64,000 nucleotides of DNA from Balanoglossus misakiensis (taxonomy: Eukaryota; Hemichordata): contig CM082581.2 of the NCBI GenBank assembly GCA_040954595.2, positions 1,984,001 through 2,048,000 of the forward strand, in the 5' to 3' direction. Positions 1 to 11,122 of this stretch are shown piece after piece. Under the pieces are notes generated by a model. The model saw nothing but the letters and a program-made list of their open reading frames with translations, was not told the DNA's origin and searched no databases. Every line of letters starts with the position of its first letter. The stretch's first letter is position 1. The position numbers and the translations under genes are program-made.

Positions 1-366
1 GAGAACTTGGATAGACTGTATAATGACAAGAAACCAACAACAAAGAAAGTCCTACAACATCTTCAAATCGCCGAATGCTTGAATAATGATGAGAGGGCTG
101 TTGCTAATCACTTAAAACGATACATCCGTGAACTTGAACAAAGTACTCTAAAGAAGTTCCTGAGATATTGCACTGGTTGTGACATAATGACAGCAGAGCC
201 GATTCAAGTGTCATTTGTTAAACTTGATGGTTTACAACGTCGTCCAGTTGCTCACACATGTGGCAATGTGCTTGAACTGCCATTGTCATATGCCAACTTC
301 GTAGAATTCAGAAGTGAGTTCAATGCAGTTTTGAACAGTGGTTTTTGGGACATGGATATTATTTGA
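1..366 (+). CDS. HECT-like domain protein, C-terminal exon (partial)
   Basis: The reading frame is open from the window edge and ends at TGA 364-366, so this is the 3' part of a gene whose upstream exons lie outside. The last 70 residues contain RRPVAHTCGNVLELP followed by EFRSEFNAVLNSGFWDMDI. That is the pattern I know from the C-lobe of HECT-like proteins annotated as G2/M-phase-specific E3 ubiquitin ligase-like in fish and invertebrates. In that family a cysteine near the C terminus accepts ubiquitin; the Cys in AHTCGN is the candidate. The family often occurs in many copies linked to mobile DNA, so a transposon-captured copy is possible. Family assignment is from memory and was not searched. 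Confidence 0.6.
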   Translation, partial: ENLDRLYNDKKPTTKKVLQHLQIAECLNNDERAVANHLKRYIRELEQSTLKKFLRYCTGCDIMTAEPIQVSFVKLDGLQRRPVAHTCGNVLELPLSYANFVEFRSEFNAVLNSGFWDMDII

Positions 367-716
367 GACCATTGATATTGTTTCCATTGGTAGAACAGCA
401 ATGGTGAGTTATTACATGAATTAAAGGGACAATATTGTTGTGTTTGGCTTACATTGATAGAAAGAATACAGGGAATACTTGTGTAAAGTCACTTGGTATG
501 CAAAGTAATGATTATGTCAATGATGAACCTGACGTGTCAGAAGTCACCTCTTTGCTGCATTGAAGAGGTGAATTTATGTGGATTCATTAAGGGATGCGCC
601 TGTAACTTTGCACTATTTTCAGTGTTTTCTTTAAATGTTCATACAGTTGCCATTTACTGTCATATTTCCTACAAATTGTTTTATCATTGATTACGTTAAA
701 TGTTTACACATATTTA
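367..716. other. 3' flank, no gene seen
   Basis: AT-rich sequence downstream of the HECT-like exon. A 65-codon open frame at 493-690 has no recognisable motif and is probably chance. No clear AATAAA lies close to the stop. Confidence 0.5.
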
Positions 717-857
717 GAGAATAATGAACGCCCCAAAGACCCATAATGGACGAAAGCACACATTGTGCGTCATAATATACGAGGCGAAGCCGAGTATATT
801 ATGGAGCACAATGTGTGCTTGAGTCCATTATGGGTCTTTGGGGCGTTCATTATTCTC
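717..857. repeat. Long palindrome (foldback element), 141 bp
   Basis: The two halves are inverted copies: the arm starting GAGAATAATGAACGCC at 717 is matched by its reverse complement ending at 857. The centre (about 780-794) is GAGGCGAAGCCGAG flanked by TATATTATG-type sequence. The arms differ at only a few positions, so the transcript or single strand would fold into a hairpin of about 60 bp. No ORF. Probably a palindromic MITE. Confidence 0.8.
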
Positions 858-1767
858 ATTATTTTATAGTTTTGTCAATGCCAGTGAATTTGCAGACTTC
901 AAAAAGTATAGGTGCGAACAATTCAGACTCGGACACGGAGATCGAGAACAGAGCAATGGCGTACGCGTAAACAAAAGGTCACCTGATCGTGGTGTGTCAG
1001 CGTACTGTACATTTCTAGTATCATATTCAAACATCAGGAAATAAATAATGAAGGTTTATTTACGCATGTGAAAATCATTTAAGGGTTCTGCTGAAATATA
1101 TCTGAAAAAGTTTCGATTTTTGTGTAATCTTGGGGAGGACTCGGGGAATATTTGAATTCGTTTGCGTTCTCAGGAAAGTTCACGTATACGGGCGCTCGGA
1201 AGGTTGCAATACATAAACAAACTCGCCCTCGATCGACCCTCCGTACCGCGTAGACAACATGACAAGTGACACTTGCGGCATATTTTTTTACGTATAGCTT
1301 CGTTGACATGACTGCTTGGTACATGGTACACGGTATGTATGGTGAACGAATGTCAAATCCAGCATCATGGAGAGATTTGCTTTACGTGCGTGAGCGAGCC
1401 ATGTTGACTGCTCGTGATTCAAGAGCAGACGACATGTACTGCAGCCGTAGGAAGAAAAAATAAACAAAACGCCAGTCGAGGACAGATTTGGAAATTAATA
1501 CCCCAGTAAAATATCGCCGTATTTGTTCTGTGTACGTTTGCTTTTCTTTTTTAGCCCTTAAAATGTTCGCATTGTTTGAAATCCTCCGTTATTCAGTCGG
1601 AAATTGTACACGTCCACTGGTTCTTGGGCGCGTCGCGCGTCCATCGAATAACACGATACATTATCAGTAATAATGTATAGCTATGACGTCACAAAATTCA
1701 CTGGTATTGATAAAGCTATAATATAATATCTAATATATGGAGAAGCTAAATACTTGATGTGTTATTG
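858..1767. other. Non-coding stretch, nothing identified
   Basis: Short open frames only (60-81 codons), none with a domain motif. There is a GC-rich patch around 1625-1650 and a TGACGTCA (CRE-type) site at about 1684-1691. No repeat boundary found. Confidence 0.4.
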
Positions 1768-1869
1768 CAGCCTGTTGTGGGGAGTTATTCAGTTACTTAT
1801 TCAGCCTGTTGTGGGGAGTTATTCAGTTACTTATTCAGCCTGTTGTGGGGAGTTATTCAGTTACTTATT
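1768..1869. repeat. 34-bp minisatellite, 3 units
   Basis: Three head-to-tail identical copies of a 34-bp unit that begins CAGCCTGTTGTGGGGAG. It marks the left edge of the 2.19-kb tandem duplication; the equivalent array in the second copy has four units. Confidence 0.9.
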
Positions 1870-2396
1870 CAGTTACTATGTGACACAGTGTGTGACATAA
1901 TGGTTAAAGCACAGGATGACCAGGCTTGGTTATTGGTGTAGATATAATGTAAACAAACAACTAGGAGTAGTCTCTGTTCCACTCTACCAAAGAAGATCAG
2001 TGCTTTACTTGTCACTTATCGTCTGTATACTTAGTTTCTTTATTAACATGTTTGTTTGTTTGTTTACATATTTACATCTACAACCAAGCCTGGGCATCAT
2101 GTGGTTTTAAGGTGCAAACAGTTGAGCCACAAAGTTGTTGTATTTCAGCTTTTATTTGCGGTGACAGTATTATACTTTACAGAATTAGATCTAACATTAA
2201 CACAAAGTCTGTGCCATAGTTTCATATTACTTCAGTGTTGAAGATGAACAATATTGTCATTATGTTCTGAAAGTTAATAAAACTTTGTTGTGTTGACAAA
2301 TATCTTGCTTTAATTCATCCAGTTCCTTGCATGGAAGTGACATTGTTGTTGTTGTTTGGGTGATGTATAATAATTTCCTTTTACAGTAAGGTCTTG

Positions 2397-3919
2397 CTAG
2401 TCAGATAAGGATTCATATTTTATAGAATTTCGGAGATTCACGTACAATTCCACAGCAGAATATGGGTCAGAAGGTAAATGCATATTGTTGTCGACCATGT
2501 ATGAGACACAGTACTCGAATAAATCTTCATCACAGGGGCACGCTCCTTTGAACACACATTCCTCTCGGCATGTGTTAATCTGTTCCTGAGAAACAGTTGA
2601 TCCGAAATCATGACTTCCATACATCTCCGGGACAAAGAACATCATGTGAGGTCGCCCGATGGGAGAGACTGCGTTACGTGAACGACTGATCCTGTGACAA
2701 TTCCATTCCATTACAGCATCATCCAGTTCATCCTGAATTATAAAATGACAGGCACAAAATGTATGAGGAAGTTCAATGTTAGCAGTTTAATACATGCATC
2801 AGTTAAACATAGTCCCTAGGTACTATAGGATATCTAAAAGATACATACATGGTGACACCTCATCTACATGAACTCTTCAGACGGGAAGGTACACCTAAAA
2901 TTAATTTATTGTAGTGAAATATAACCAAACAAACGGAATAAAATTACAAATATTATAATTATAACAATTTACATATATTAGATTATCAATTGGTGTATAG
3001 ACGGGTTTACCAGCTGGCGTGTAATTTATGATGAGGCTTATCACACCAACAGTATTCGATCCGAGATTAATAGTAAGGTATTTGTCGAAGGAGTGGAAAG
3101 TCTAAAATGTTGTCCAACATATGCATGCAGGATAGAGGTGCATAAAATGGACAATTGGAATAAGTAGACAAGGACAGTCTTAAATCACACACACAATGCA
3201 TTGCAGGTTGTGATTTTTGTTCATCATGATACATATCAACACATGTACAGCACATTTTAAGCCTTTTTTACTTTGTATTTGAAGGTTTAAACCAAAATAT
3301 GTGAGCAGTCCTTTCTTTTCAATACATAAAAACGTTCTTTTTTATACTCCTCCCATTTGGAAGAGCGTAGGGTTATTGTTAGTCAGTTTATACATGGGAC
3401 TTCTTATATTTTATTGTATTGTACGTTTTCACTATATAATATCAATCCTAGCAATATTTTCTATATAAGTATTTAAAGTATATACAGTATAAGTGATAGT
3501 GTAACAGATTGAGGAAAGACAATTATTTTTTAAGTCCCAAATTCTTCTTCTTACCTGTATCATTTTCAGGAAGCAAAATCTGACCAGATCTTTATCAAGA
3601 TAATCACCACTGAAGACTCCATCATCCTTTAGTTTGTAGAAAAGATCCAACCAAAACTGTCCACAGTGTTGGCGAAATGTACCCCACCATCGTTCTATGC
3701 GTTGGTTGAGTTGACTGCTGCCATAATAAAAGCAGTTGTCATCATTTGTTAGAAACTTCTGGAACTGTTCAACATGTCCATTTTCTGTGCCTCTATCCGC
3801 TCGCATGTTTTGGGGGCAAGATTTCAGACTTTCAACTTCTTTGATGAAGTACCCTGCTATAATCTTCGGATCACTGTTGGTGTGATAAGCTTGAGCCCAA
3901 ATTACACGCCTGGAAAACC
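2397..3919 (-). pseudogene. Truncated DDE-integrase transposase (copy 1)
   Basis: Minus-strand copy of the gene described at 4,588-6,600. The C-terminal exon (2,397-2,732) is complete and identical to that of copy 2. The upstream exon (3,555-3,919) keeps the second catalytic Asp region (ADRGTENGHVEQF) and the catalytic Glu (NQRIERWW). It then stops at the duplication junction, so the N-terminal HTH-like region and the first catalytic Asp are missing. It cannot encode a complete transposase. Confidence 0.85.
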
Positions 3920-3924
3920 TTATT

Positions 3925-4060
3925 CAGCCTGTTGTGGGGAGTTATTCAGTTACTTATTCAGCCTGTTGTGGGGAGTTATTCAGTTACTTATTCAGCCTGT
4001 TGTGGGGAGTAATTCAGTTACTTATTCAGCCTGTTGTGGGGAGTTATTCAGTTACTTATT
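3925..4060. repeat. 34-bp minisatellite, 4 units
   Basis: Same unit as at 1,768-1,869, here four copies. The third has one substitution (GGGGAGTAATTC instead of GGGGAGTTATTC). It sits exactly at the junction between the two duplicated blocks, which suggests the array took part in the rearrangement. Confidence 0.9.
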
Positions 4061-6110
4061 CAGTTACTATGTGACACAGTGTGTGACATAATGGTTAAAG
4101 CACAGGATGACCAGGCTTGGTTATTGGTGTAGATATAATGTAAACAAACAACTAGGAGTAGTCTCTGTTCCACTCTACCAAAGAAGATCAGTGCTTTACT
4201 TGTCACTTATCGTCTGTATACTTAGTTTCTTTATTAACATGTTTGTTTGTTTGTTTACATATTTACATCTACAACCAAGCCTGGGCATCATGTGGTTTTA
4301 AGGTGCAAACAGTTGAGCCACAAAGTTGTTGTATTTCAGCTTTTATTTGCGGTGACAGTATTATACTTTACAGAATTAGATCTAACATTAACACAAAGTC
4401 TGTGCCATAGTTTCATATTACTTCAGTGTTGAAGATGAACAATATTGTCATTATGTTCTGAAAGTTAATAAAACTTTGTTGTGTTGACAAATATCTTGCT
4501 TTAATTCATCCAGTTCCTTGCATGGAAGTGACATTGTTGTTGTTGTTTGGGTGATGTATAATAATTTCCTTTTACAGTAAGGTCTTGCTAGTCAGATAAG
4601 GATTCATATTTTATAGAATTTCGGAGATTCACGTACAATTCCACAGCAGAATATGGGTCAGAAGGTAAATGCATATTGTTGTCGACCATGTATGAGACAC
4701 AGTACTCGAATAAATCTTCATCACAGGGGCACGCTCCTTTGAACACACATTCCTCTCGGCATGTGTTAATCTGTTCCTGAGAAACAGTTGATCCGAAATC
4801 ATGACTTCCATACATCTCCGGGACAAAGAACATCATGTGAGGTCGCCCGATGGGAGAGACTGCGTTACGTGAACGACTGATCCTGTGACAATTCCATTCC
4901 ATTACAGCATCATCCAGTTCATCCTGAATTATAAAATGACAGGCACAAAATGTATGAGGAAGTTCAATGTTAGCAGTTTAATACATGCATCAGTTAAACA
5001 TAGTCCCTAGGTACTATAGGATATCTAAAAGATACATACATGGTGACACCTCATCTACATGAACTCTTCAGACGGGAAGGTACACCTAAAATTAATTTAT
5101 TGTAGTGAAATATAACCAAACAAACGGAATAAAATTACAAATATTATAATTATAACAATTTACATATATTAGATTATCAATTGGTGTATAGACGGGTTTA
5201 CCAGCTGGCGTGTAATTTATGATGAGGCTTATCACACCAACAGTATTCGATCCGAGATTAATAGTAAGGTATTTGTCGAAGGAGTGGAAAGTCTAAAATG
5301 TTGTCCAACATATGCATGCAGGATAGAGGTGCATAAAATGGACAATTGGAATAAGTAGACAAGGACAGTCTTAAATCACACACACAATGCATTGCAGGTT
5401 GTGATTTTTGTTCATCATGATACATATCAACACATGTACAGCACATTTTAAGCCTTTTTTACTTTGTATTTGAAGGTTTAAACCAAAATATGTGAGCAGT
5501 CCTTTCTTTTCAATACATAAAAACGTTCTTTTTTATACTCCTCCCATTTGGAAGAGCGTAGGGTTATTGTTAGTCAGTTTATACATGGGACTTCTTATAT
5601 TTTATTGTATTGTACGTTTTCACTATATAATATCAATCCTAGCAATATTTTCTATATAAGTATTTAAAGTATATACAGTATAAGTGATAGTGTAACAGAT
5701 TGAGGAAAGACAATTATTTTTTAAGTCCCAAATTCTTCTTCTTACCTGTATCATTTTCAGGAAGCAAAATCTGACCAGATCTTTATCAAGATAATCACCA
5801 CTGAAGACTCCATCATCCTTTAGTTTGTAGAAAAGATCCAACCAAAACTGTCCACAGTGTTGGCGAAATGTACCCCACCATCGTTCTATGCGTTGGTTGA
5901 GTTGACTGCTGCCATAATAAAAGCAGTTGTCATCATTTGTTAGAAACTTCTGGAACTGTTCAACATGTCCATTTTCTGTGCCTCTATCCGCTCGCATGTT
6001 TTGGGGGCAAGATTTCAGACTTTCAACTTCTTTGATGAAGTACCCTGCTATAATCTTCGGATCACTGTTGGTGTGATAAGCTTGAGCCCAAATTACACGC
6101 CTGGAAAACC
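3925..6110. repeat. Tandem duplication, copy 2
   Basis: Second copy of the block at 1,768-3,919. Beyond 6,110 the sequence continues into the 5' part of the integrase gene, which copy 1 lacks, so copy 2 is the parental arrangement on its right side. Confidence 0.9.
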
Positions 6111-6600
6111 CGTCTATACACCCATTGATTGCTATTCCGTAAGGGGAAAGTTTGTCATACGAATCTAGGTGCCACATATAGTTCGGCCCAGGAGACCCAT
6201 ACTGGCGACGGCGTAGACGACGTCTCTTTCTTAATTCCACACCTATGGGGTCAATGATCTGGAGTAACAACCGCACACTCTCCCTGTCGATAACCAATCC
6301 TCTCTGGACACACTTTAAATGCATCCACCGATAGCCGTGGAGTCTTCCAGATTTGTCAACCTCTTCTCTCAGAAATGTTATTACCTCATTGATGTCTGAA
6401 TGGTACTTCCGTCTGAAAAGTCCGAGTTTCTTCAGTAATCTTTTAAGATGACGCATACTAATGACAACGTTATGATTGACAGCTAAAGTAGCCAGGATTT
6501 CACTGTAGTTGAAGCCCATGTTGAAATAGATACGGATTATATCATCTCTTTCCATGGTGACGTTATCTGTTCGATAGAGGAGGAATGTTAATTGTCGCAT
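4588..6600 (-). CDS. DDE integrase-like transposase, two exons
   Basis: Predicted 396-residue protein. Exon 1 is 6600-5746 (285 aa) and ends ATGATACAG before a gtaagaag donor. Exon 2 is 4923-4588 (111 aa) after a ttcag acceptor, phase 0. Residues 1-70 look like a helix-turn-helix region (MGFNYSEILATLAVNHN). A retroviral-integrase-fold core follows with the three acidic residues in WHLDSYDKL, MRADRGTENGHV and NQRIERWW. Exon 2 carries WNCHRISRSRNAVSPIGRP, a motif usual at the end of this family. The family is widespread in fish and invertebrates as 'integrase core domain' proteins and would act as a cut-and-paste transposase. No terminal repeats of an element were located, so a stand-alone or non-autonomous remnant is possible. 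Start ATG at 6600 chosen as the first Met of the open frame. Confidence 0.75.
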
Positions 6601-6993
6601 TAGATAAAAGGAATTATCGTATAATGATAATGAATAAAGTATAATATTGAAACCAATTGTTTAGTAACTTTACCACTGAGTCAGTTTTCTTGCCAACTTG
6701 GAAAGTAATCTCTGGCCAAGACTTCGGTAATTTGTCCCAGTACGTATAACTAGTAATTATAAATATTACGAAGTTGAAATGTCAACTAATTACCAAGACT
6801 CATGCACTCAGTCTGATGATACGATGCAGCATGCAGCTCTGAAACCGACGATCACTCCTACCATTGAATACACTGAGTGCTTGCTTGCCAATTCTCCGTA
6901 CCGATATCGATGCATGTCCCTCTCTGGACCGATATCGATGCATGGTCCTCTCTGGACAGTCCCCCTACCAACACACCGCCCTCTTTCGAGAGA
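6601..6993. other. Upstream region of integrase gene; short direct repeat
   Basis: Contains two adjacent copies of a ~29-bp sequence (6,901-6,957) with CCGATATCGATGCATG followed by CCTCTCTGGAC. No gene recognised; an 81-codon frame at 6,779-7,024 runs into the palindrome array and is not convincing. Confidence 0.5.
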
Positions 6994-7490
6994 ATTATCT
7001 CGAGATCTCGAGATAAAAAAATAAAAAGTCGGGAAAACGAATAGCATTATCTCGAGATCTCGAGATAAAAAAATAAAAAGTCAGGAAAACGAACTTGAAT
7101 TATCTCGAGATCTCGAGATAAAAAAATAAAAAGTCGGGAAAACGAATAGCATTATCTCGAGATCTCGAGATAAAAAAATAAAAAGTCAGGAAAACGAACT
7201 TGAATTATCTCGAGATCTCGAGATAAAAAAATAAAAAGTCGGGAAAACGAATAGCATTATCTCGAGATCTCGAGATAAAAAAATAAAAAGTCAGGAAAAC
7301 GAACTTGAATTATCTCGAGATCTCGAGATAAAAAAATAAAAGTCGGGAAAACGAATGGAATTATCTCGAGATCTCGAGATATAAAAATAAAAAGTCAGGA
7401 GAACGAACTTGAATTATCTCGAGATCTCGAGATAAAAAAATAAAAAGTCAGGAAAACGAATGGAATTATCTCGAGATCTCGAGATAATTT
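6994..7490. repeat. Ten-copy palindrome array (52/53-bp alternating units)
   Basis: A perfect 22-bp palindrome with core CTCGAGATCTCGAG starts at 6995, 7047, 7100, 7152, 7205, 7257, 7310, 7361, 7414 and 7466. Spacers are AT-rich (AAAAAATAAAAAGTC) and alternate between a form ending GAATAGC and one ending GAACTTGA. The higher-order unit is therefore about 105 bp, with slight irregularity in the last units. Each palindrome can form a hairpin or bind a dimeric protein. No ORF. Confidence 0.9.
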
Positions 7491-8695
7491 TTTATTTATT
7501 GCGTATGTACATGTCCCCAACTGGCTTTCATAGTTTTAAACCGATGGTGGCAAAGAAGTTTTCCGCGAACATGAAAACAACACAGCTGCAAAATGAAGGT
7601 ATTGTTCTACTGATACATTAAACGCACAACTTAGAATATGTGCCGTTTTAGCCACATGCAGTTTGCAGGCACCATGTAGCTCTGCTTGGCATAGTAAAAC
7701 ACGTGTCACGTGTTGATCACATGACTTAAATGAAGGCGAACGTCCATGTTTGTATGGGAGGGTCACCAGTTTTACGGCGCTGCATTAACGACGTTTACGA
7801 TTCGGCGACAAACACGTCAAGTAGGTTCCCATTTGTGAAATTTTCGTTCGATCTTTATTTCTGACAACATTATGTACATGTTCATGTAGTTTATTGTTTG
7901 AAAATCGGTGCGTATCATTTTGCTCCGCACCCAACGGATTTTCCTATGGATGGCTCCATAGCTTTGGGGAGGGAGAGCAGCGTTGACCCAAACAGCGTAT
8001 AAGTCCAGAGCTATGCTGGGCAGAGCTGTGTGTCTTTACGACGTCACTCCTGTATATGAGAGAGACGGTGGGCGATCTCTTTTACAGTTATTTTCAAAAT
8101 ATTGTTTTTAAAAAAATAATATTTATTATTATCATCATCATCATCATCATGATTCCAGCTATTAATTTGCAGTACACGTTGTTGTCTTTTGCCAGAAAGG
8201 AATGCATTTCTCATATCACCTTACAAACTGCCAGAAATCCAAACAACACCTTTATGATAAAGCCTACAATGAAATGGTGGATGGTACAAATCAAAGATTA
8301 TGTGACTGCATGATCCTCTCCACATGATACTTCTCAAAGGATATTAATTTGCTTGGAGGGTGAATGTCTGTTGCTAAGCAACCAATGATGTGGGAGTGAT
8401 GTAGAAATCTTTGTGATTTCTCAAAATATAACCATTATTCTAAATTAATATTTCCGTCAATTGGTTTTCAAGCATAATATATACACAACACAACAAATTA
8501 TATTGATATACCATGCCTAAAATATGAAATGGAAAAAATGCAATCAAATGAGTGGCCAAGCAAATGTTTTCAAAATTTTCCATTTAATTAACATTTTGTA
8601 ATAGTTTATATATTTGAGGCTGACTGTGGGTTGATTCTGTCTGTCTTAAACATTCAAGAAAAATTTGTTTGTAAAGTCATTTCAATGCCTGTCTA
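7491..8695. other. Non-coding stretch with small ATC microsatellite
   Basis: No gene supported. A short ATC/ATCATC run lies near 8130-8150. Scattered short frames have no domain motifs. Confidence 0.4.
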
Positions 8696-8865
8696 TTAAA
8701 GCCTGTATAGCTGCCAAATTTCACATTTTTTCAACAATAAAATACTTCAAATATATTCCCTATCCTCTAAATCCTCAACTTAAGCCATATTACTCGCATT
8801 TGCATCAGTTTGTCATCTTTTGGCAACGCAAACCACGATAGCTGCGTACTGTTTGTATGGAGGCT
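8696..8865. repeat. Dispersed repeat, copy 1
   Basis: Starts TTAAAGCCTGTATAGCTGCC and matches the sequence at 59,165-59,280. Both share TTTGCAT.AGTTTGTCATCT and CGATAG(C/T)TG(C/T)GTACT. Family unknown; probably a MITE or other short interspersed element. Confidence 0.55.
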
Positions 8866-11122
8866 GATGAAATAGGTGCGGCACCGTTTTAATACAAAAG
8901 TGTTCAAATTGCAACATGCAGTCATAATCGGGCATCGATAAGGTGTTCATGTATACCTAAGTAAGCTTATTTAGATGGACTAATTTAAGTTGGAAATTAA
9001 TGCTAAAAAGTGGCAGCTCTAGAGACTTTCAATTCCACATTTTCTAATTCCACAATTGTTGGATGTAAATGTATTTGAAATATGTGCTTTGATTGGATTA
9101 TATGACATAGATTTATTTGAAGGGTGTGTTTGGATTAGATTATGTGACCATTGGATTTTGGATTTGTGTTCAAGAATTGTTTGGAAATATAGAAGGGATC
9201 TGATGAAAAATGTTCAGGCAATTATTTTACCTTGGTCTAGAGTTTTAAAAAAGGGTGCGTGATTTTCATGTTGTTTGGGTATTGATACTATGTTCACTTC
9301 CAGTTCTATATTTGCAAATTGAGATATGCTTAAATGTCCAGTATTCAGCTTATCAACTCTACCAGTATTTTCATTAATAACAATAAAATTTATGCGTTTA
9401 TTGTTTGTGTAATTTGGATTATTAAGTCAAATGAGGGACAGTTCTTAATGTACACCTTGGAATGAATCAATCAACAACATAATAGATAGGTGCATATTTT
9501 TCCTCTATTTTGATGTGAACTTTGCTAAATCCTTTTTATCATTTAAACAATGACCTTTGGCTTTTCAGAGACGCGGTCAAGATGTCTCTCCTAATCCGTT
9601 TGAGCTCGCGCTCTGATTCGATAGTATCATGCAGATGTTGCTTCATGTGATTGGCTAACGTCCTTGTCACGTGACGTGGCATACGTGTGGAACATACGTT
9701 CGGAACAACAAACGACACTTGTACGCGTAAATTATGATTACGTATAAAATAATTCGGATAATCTCAATTTTTGGCGATCGATCTATAAAAATGAAATTGT
9801 GAAGTAAGTAGGCAACCATGGTGATACTTCCGGTGGAACGCCATTCTCGTGTACGTTAAGGCGTGGGCGCCCTCTATCGACAGACTGAATACGTTAATCG
9901 AGCATAATAAACAATTGTAACCACACCAGCCAATCAGTTGATGTAATTCATGTTCAAGACAAGCAAATAAAATGAGACATTTCCGAGAAAACCTCCAAAA
10001 CTATTATCATGTGACAAATAGTGGCATTTTGGGGGTCGAAAATGATATTCTTAAAAGAAGGCCAAAAATCCACCGCTAGATGCTCACAATCCCATTATTA
10101 TTTTTTAGTTTCACCTTATGACCCGTCAACTTTCTCTGATAGGACTCATACTGTAGTGTATTTCGCTGCCATAATATTTTGACGATGTAGATTATCGACT
10201 ACCCATTGACCGGCAGCCAAAATTCCACCATTTATAGGGTTATGCTGAATCATTAACTTCGTTTTCAAACACAGTATCGTAATCTTGAAATGGGCGAACA
10301 TGTTAACCTTCGATTACGACCAGAGGTGTCAGAAAATAAAGCTGTTTAGCGGTGGATTTTTCGTATTTTCCGCCTCGTAAATTATCCTTACCCTGGGACG
10401 CTCGTCCAGGGGTGCCATTACGTAATGCCTTAGTTGGCGTGATGCATTGTGGGTAAAATCAGCTGATCGTATACGCGTATCCTAGCAACTGACATGGACG
10501 CTACCATTAGCGCCCGCCCGCGTTCAAGATCATTTTAGTGTTGCTACAGTTCAGAAAATCGTGAACATACATAATTCCCAATCAGTTTGGGATGATTTTT
10601 AGCCACAAGCAGTAATTACTGTCACTCATTCACTTATTTAACAAGCCATGACAACATTATATGAGGGAAATAAACCTTTATTTCAACTTCAATCTGGTGA
10701 GTACATGGTTTTCATTTTACCCCATCAAAATAGTGCGTCTTGAAAGGTCAAAGTTCAACTTTTCCTTTGTTCATGTAAAATTGGCGCCATATTCAAATTG
10801 CAGCCGATGATCCCTTCAGCTGTTATTTGGAGGTATGCACTTGTTCAGTTGGCATGTCATCATGGCATTTTGTGGTTATTTTATGGCCATAGCTGCAAGA
10901 GCAACAAAAGAGCTTTCTAATTCCGAAAAGTCTACTCAGGAAAAGGCTGAAAATACATCAAGATTTATGCCTGTTTACAACATATCCATTGGACAAAGGT
11001 ATGCCAAATATCAGGATATCATGGCTAACAGCAGAAATATGCAAGTTACCAGTTTAAATTTAAACTGCCACGATTTGAGAAAACACTAAGTGCTTCAGTT
11101 CAATGGTTGAATTCCAGGAAAA
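8866..11122. other. Non-coding stretch upstream of transposase-like pseudogene
   Basis: Contains CACGTGACGTGG-type E-box sequence near 9,668-9,680 and a small hairpin (CCTGGGACGCTCGTCCAGG) at about 10,393-10,411. An 84-codon frame at 10,835-11,089 could belong to an upstream exon of the following gene, but no motif supports that. Confidence 0.35.

Larger units (their letters stand above)
1768..3919. repeat. Tandem duplication, copy 1
   Basis: This block is repeated 2,191 bp further on (3,925-6,110). The encoded segments compared are identical between copies and I saw no mismatch outside the minisatellite. Copy 1 breaks off inside the integrase exon, right after GGAAAACC at 3,919, where the minisatellite of copy 2 begins. 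Either a very recent tandem duplication or an assembly duplicate. Confidence 0.9.

Noticed and set aside
6994-7490. CRISPR-like array of regular palindromic repeats
   Set aside because: The spacers are nearly identical AT-rich sequence rather than unique, there are no cas genes, and the genome is metazoan.
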